Positions 5,838 to 6,182 of a stretch of 6,182 nt of DNA are shown in pieces. This DNA is from DYMC01 sp035406705. Its GTDB lineage: Bacteria; Verrucomicrobiota; Lentisphaeria; Victivallales; GWF2-50-93. Position 1 is the first letter of the stretch. Each line of letters begins with the position of its first letter. The stretch is from positions 1-6,182 of the forward strand of contig CAYRRM010000086.1 in the NCBI GenBank assembly GCA_964426675.1, written 5' to 3'. The notes beneath the pieces are model-generated. The model was not told where the DNA came from, ran no database searches, and was given only the letters and a program-made list of their open reading frames with translations. The position numbers and the translations under genes were made by a program.

Positions 5838-6182
5838 TTTGCGCCTCCTGTATCACTCTTTTTGCACCTTTGCCATCTACATAGCACCTTCCTTTAGAAC
5901 TCATATTAGCTCTCTTCTTAGGGTCAAATATTGTATATATAATTGTGTTATAGTCACTTTCACTTGCCTGACCATTTAATTCATCTGCAATTCCTTTTGT
6001 TACAAGTGCTTTAACAATCTGATATTGATCTTGTGATGTAATGGTAAAAACCGAAGGGGTTTTCATAAATACTAATTCCCATGAAGTACTCCCACCTGCA
6101 GCGATTGCCAGATCTGCCCAGGCCATCAGGTCGGCCATGTTATCTACAGAGGGTAAAAGGTGAAAGGAGAAAGGGGAAAGGG
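5830..6182 (-). CDS. pseG: PseG-like UDP-2,4-diacetamido-2,4,6-trideoxy-altrose hydrolase, C-terminal part
   Basis: The C-terminal third of a PseG-like GT-B fold hydrolase, which releases UDP from the pseudaminic acid precursor. The frame stays open to the right edge: 102 residues from the internal Met at 6138 plus 14 more upstream (LSPFSFHLLPSVDN). The Met at 6138 is therefore not the likely true start. The strongest signature is DNMADLMAWADLAIAAGGST followed by SWEL, the nucleotide-binding segment of PseG and MurG-like proteins. SSKGRCYVDGKGAKRVI near the end is also typical. The N-terminal domain with the catalytic His is outside the window, so activity cannot be judged. It could also be the C-terminal half of a cytidylyltransferase-PseG fusion. 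Its TGA overlaps the start of the next gene by 8 bases. The first visible codons lie in a 7-base tandem repeat. Confidence 0.8.
   Translation of the reverse strand, partial: LSPFSFHLLPSVDNMADLMAWADLAIAAGGSTSWELVFMKTPSVFTITSQDQYQIVKALVTKGIADELNGQASESDYNTIIYTIFDPKKRANMSSKGRCYVDGKGAKRVIQEAQNV
5844..5849 (-). promoter_or_regulatory. Ribosome binding site of the NeuB-family gene
   Basis: A perfect AGGAGG lies six bases before the ATG at 5837, inside the last codons of the pseG-like gene. It fixes the start of the synthase. Confidence 0.82.
6152..6182. repeat. Imperfect 7-base purine-rich tandem repeat, continuing off the right edge
   Basis: On the plus strand the successive units are GGTAAAA (6152-6158), GGTGAAA (6159-6165), GGAGAAA (6166-6172), GGGGAAA (6173-6179) and a partial GGG. 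The pattern is GG-N-R-AAA, with all purines except the T at the third position of the first two units. It lies within the open pseG frame (read as pyrimidines on the minus strand, encoding LSPFSFHLL). The unit length is not a multiple of three, so a gain or loss of one unit would shift the frame. Confidence 0.7.

Noticed and set aside
5830..6138. A small complete gene starting at the ATG at 6138.
   Set aside because: The frame stays open to the right edge, and this Met lies within the PseG motif DNMADLM, so it is an internal residue of a longer, cut gene.

Overview
The whole window is one tightly packed bacterial gene cluster on the minus strand, read from the right edge to the left. In order it holds: the C-terminal part of a PseG-like nucleotide-sugar hydrolase (cut by the right edge); a NeuB-family nonulosonate synthase; a small sugar-type formyltransferase; a DegT/DnrJ/EryC1/StrS aminotransferase; a WbqC-family protein; a class I SAM methyltransferase; a PIG-L/LmbE-type deacetylase; and a second NeuB-family synthase that reads as pseudaminic acid synthase PseI. 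The last has no stop inside the window, so its end lies just beyond the left edge. There is no non-coding stretch longer than 11 bases inside the cluster, no convincing internal promoter or terminator, and no RNA gene or transposon.

Neighbouring genes overlap by 1 to 17 bases or are 11 bases apart. Three junctions are ATGA overlaps and several starts have strong Shine-Dalgarno sequences (AGGAGG). One co-transcribed, translationally coupled operon is the natural reading. The promoter and earlier pathway genes (pseB, pseC, pseH and a cytidylyltransferase, if present) should lie to the right of the window.

The theme is a nonulosonic (sialic-acid-like) sugar for flagellin, S-layer, capsule or LPS. 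PseG removes UDP from the 2,4-diacetamido-trideoxy-altrose precursor and PseI condenses the product with phosphoenolpyruvate to make pseudaminic acid. Between these two genes sit six genes that are not part of the core Pse pathway. They include a second, clearly different synthase plus amino-transfer, formyl-transfer, N-deacetylation and methylation enzymes. My inference is a tailoring module that changes the N-substituents of a nonulosonate or a related amino sugar.

The organism cannot be named from this window. The codon use is AT-rich, the Shine-Dalgarno sites are strong, and the gene set is that of a Gram-negative-like or environmental bacterium rather than an archaeon. The intervening genes are very AT-rich (22-32% GC in sampled 60-base lines), while the core of pseI reaches about 50% GC. 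This fits a mosaic, horizontally exchanged surface-glycan locus. A 7-base purine-rich tandem repeat lies in the pseG reading frame at the right edge.
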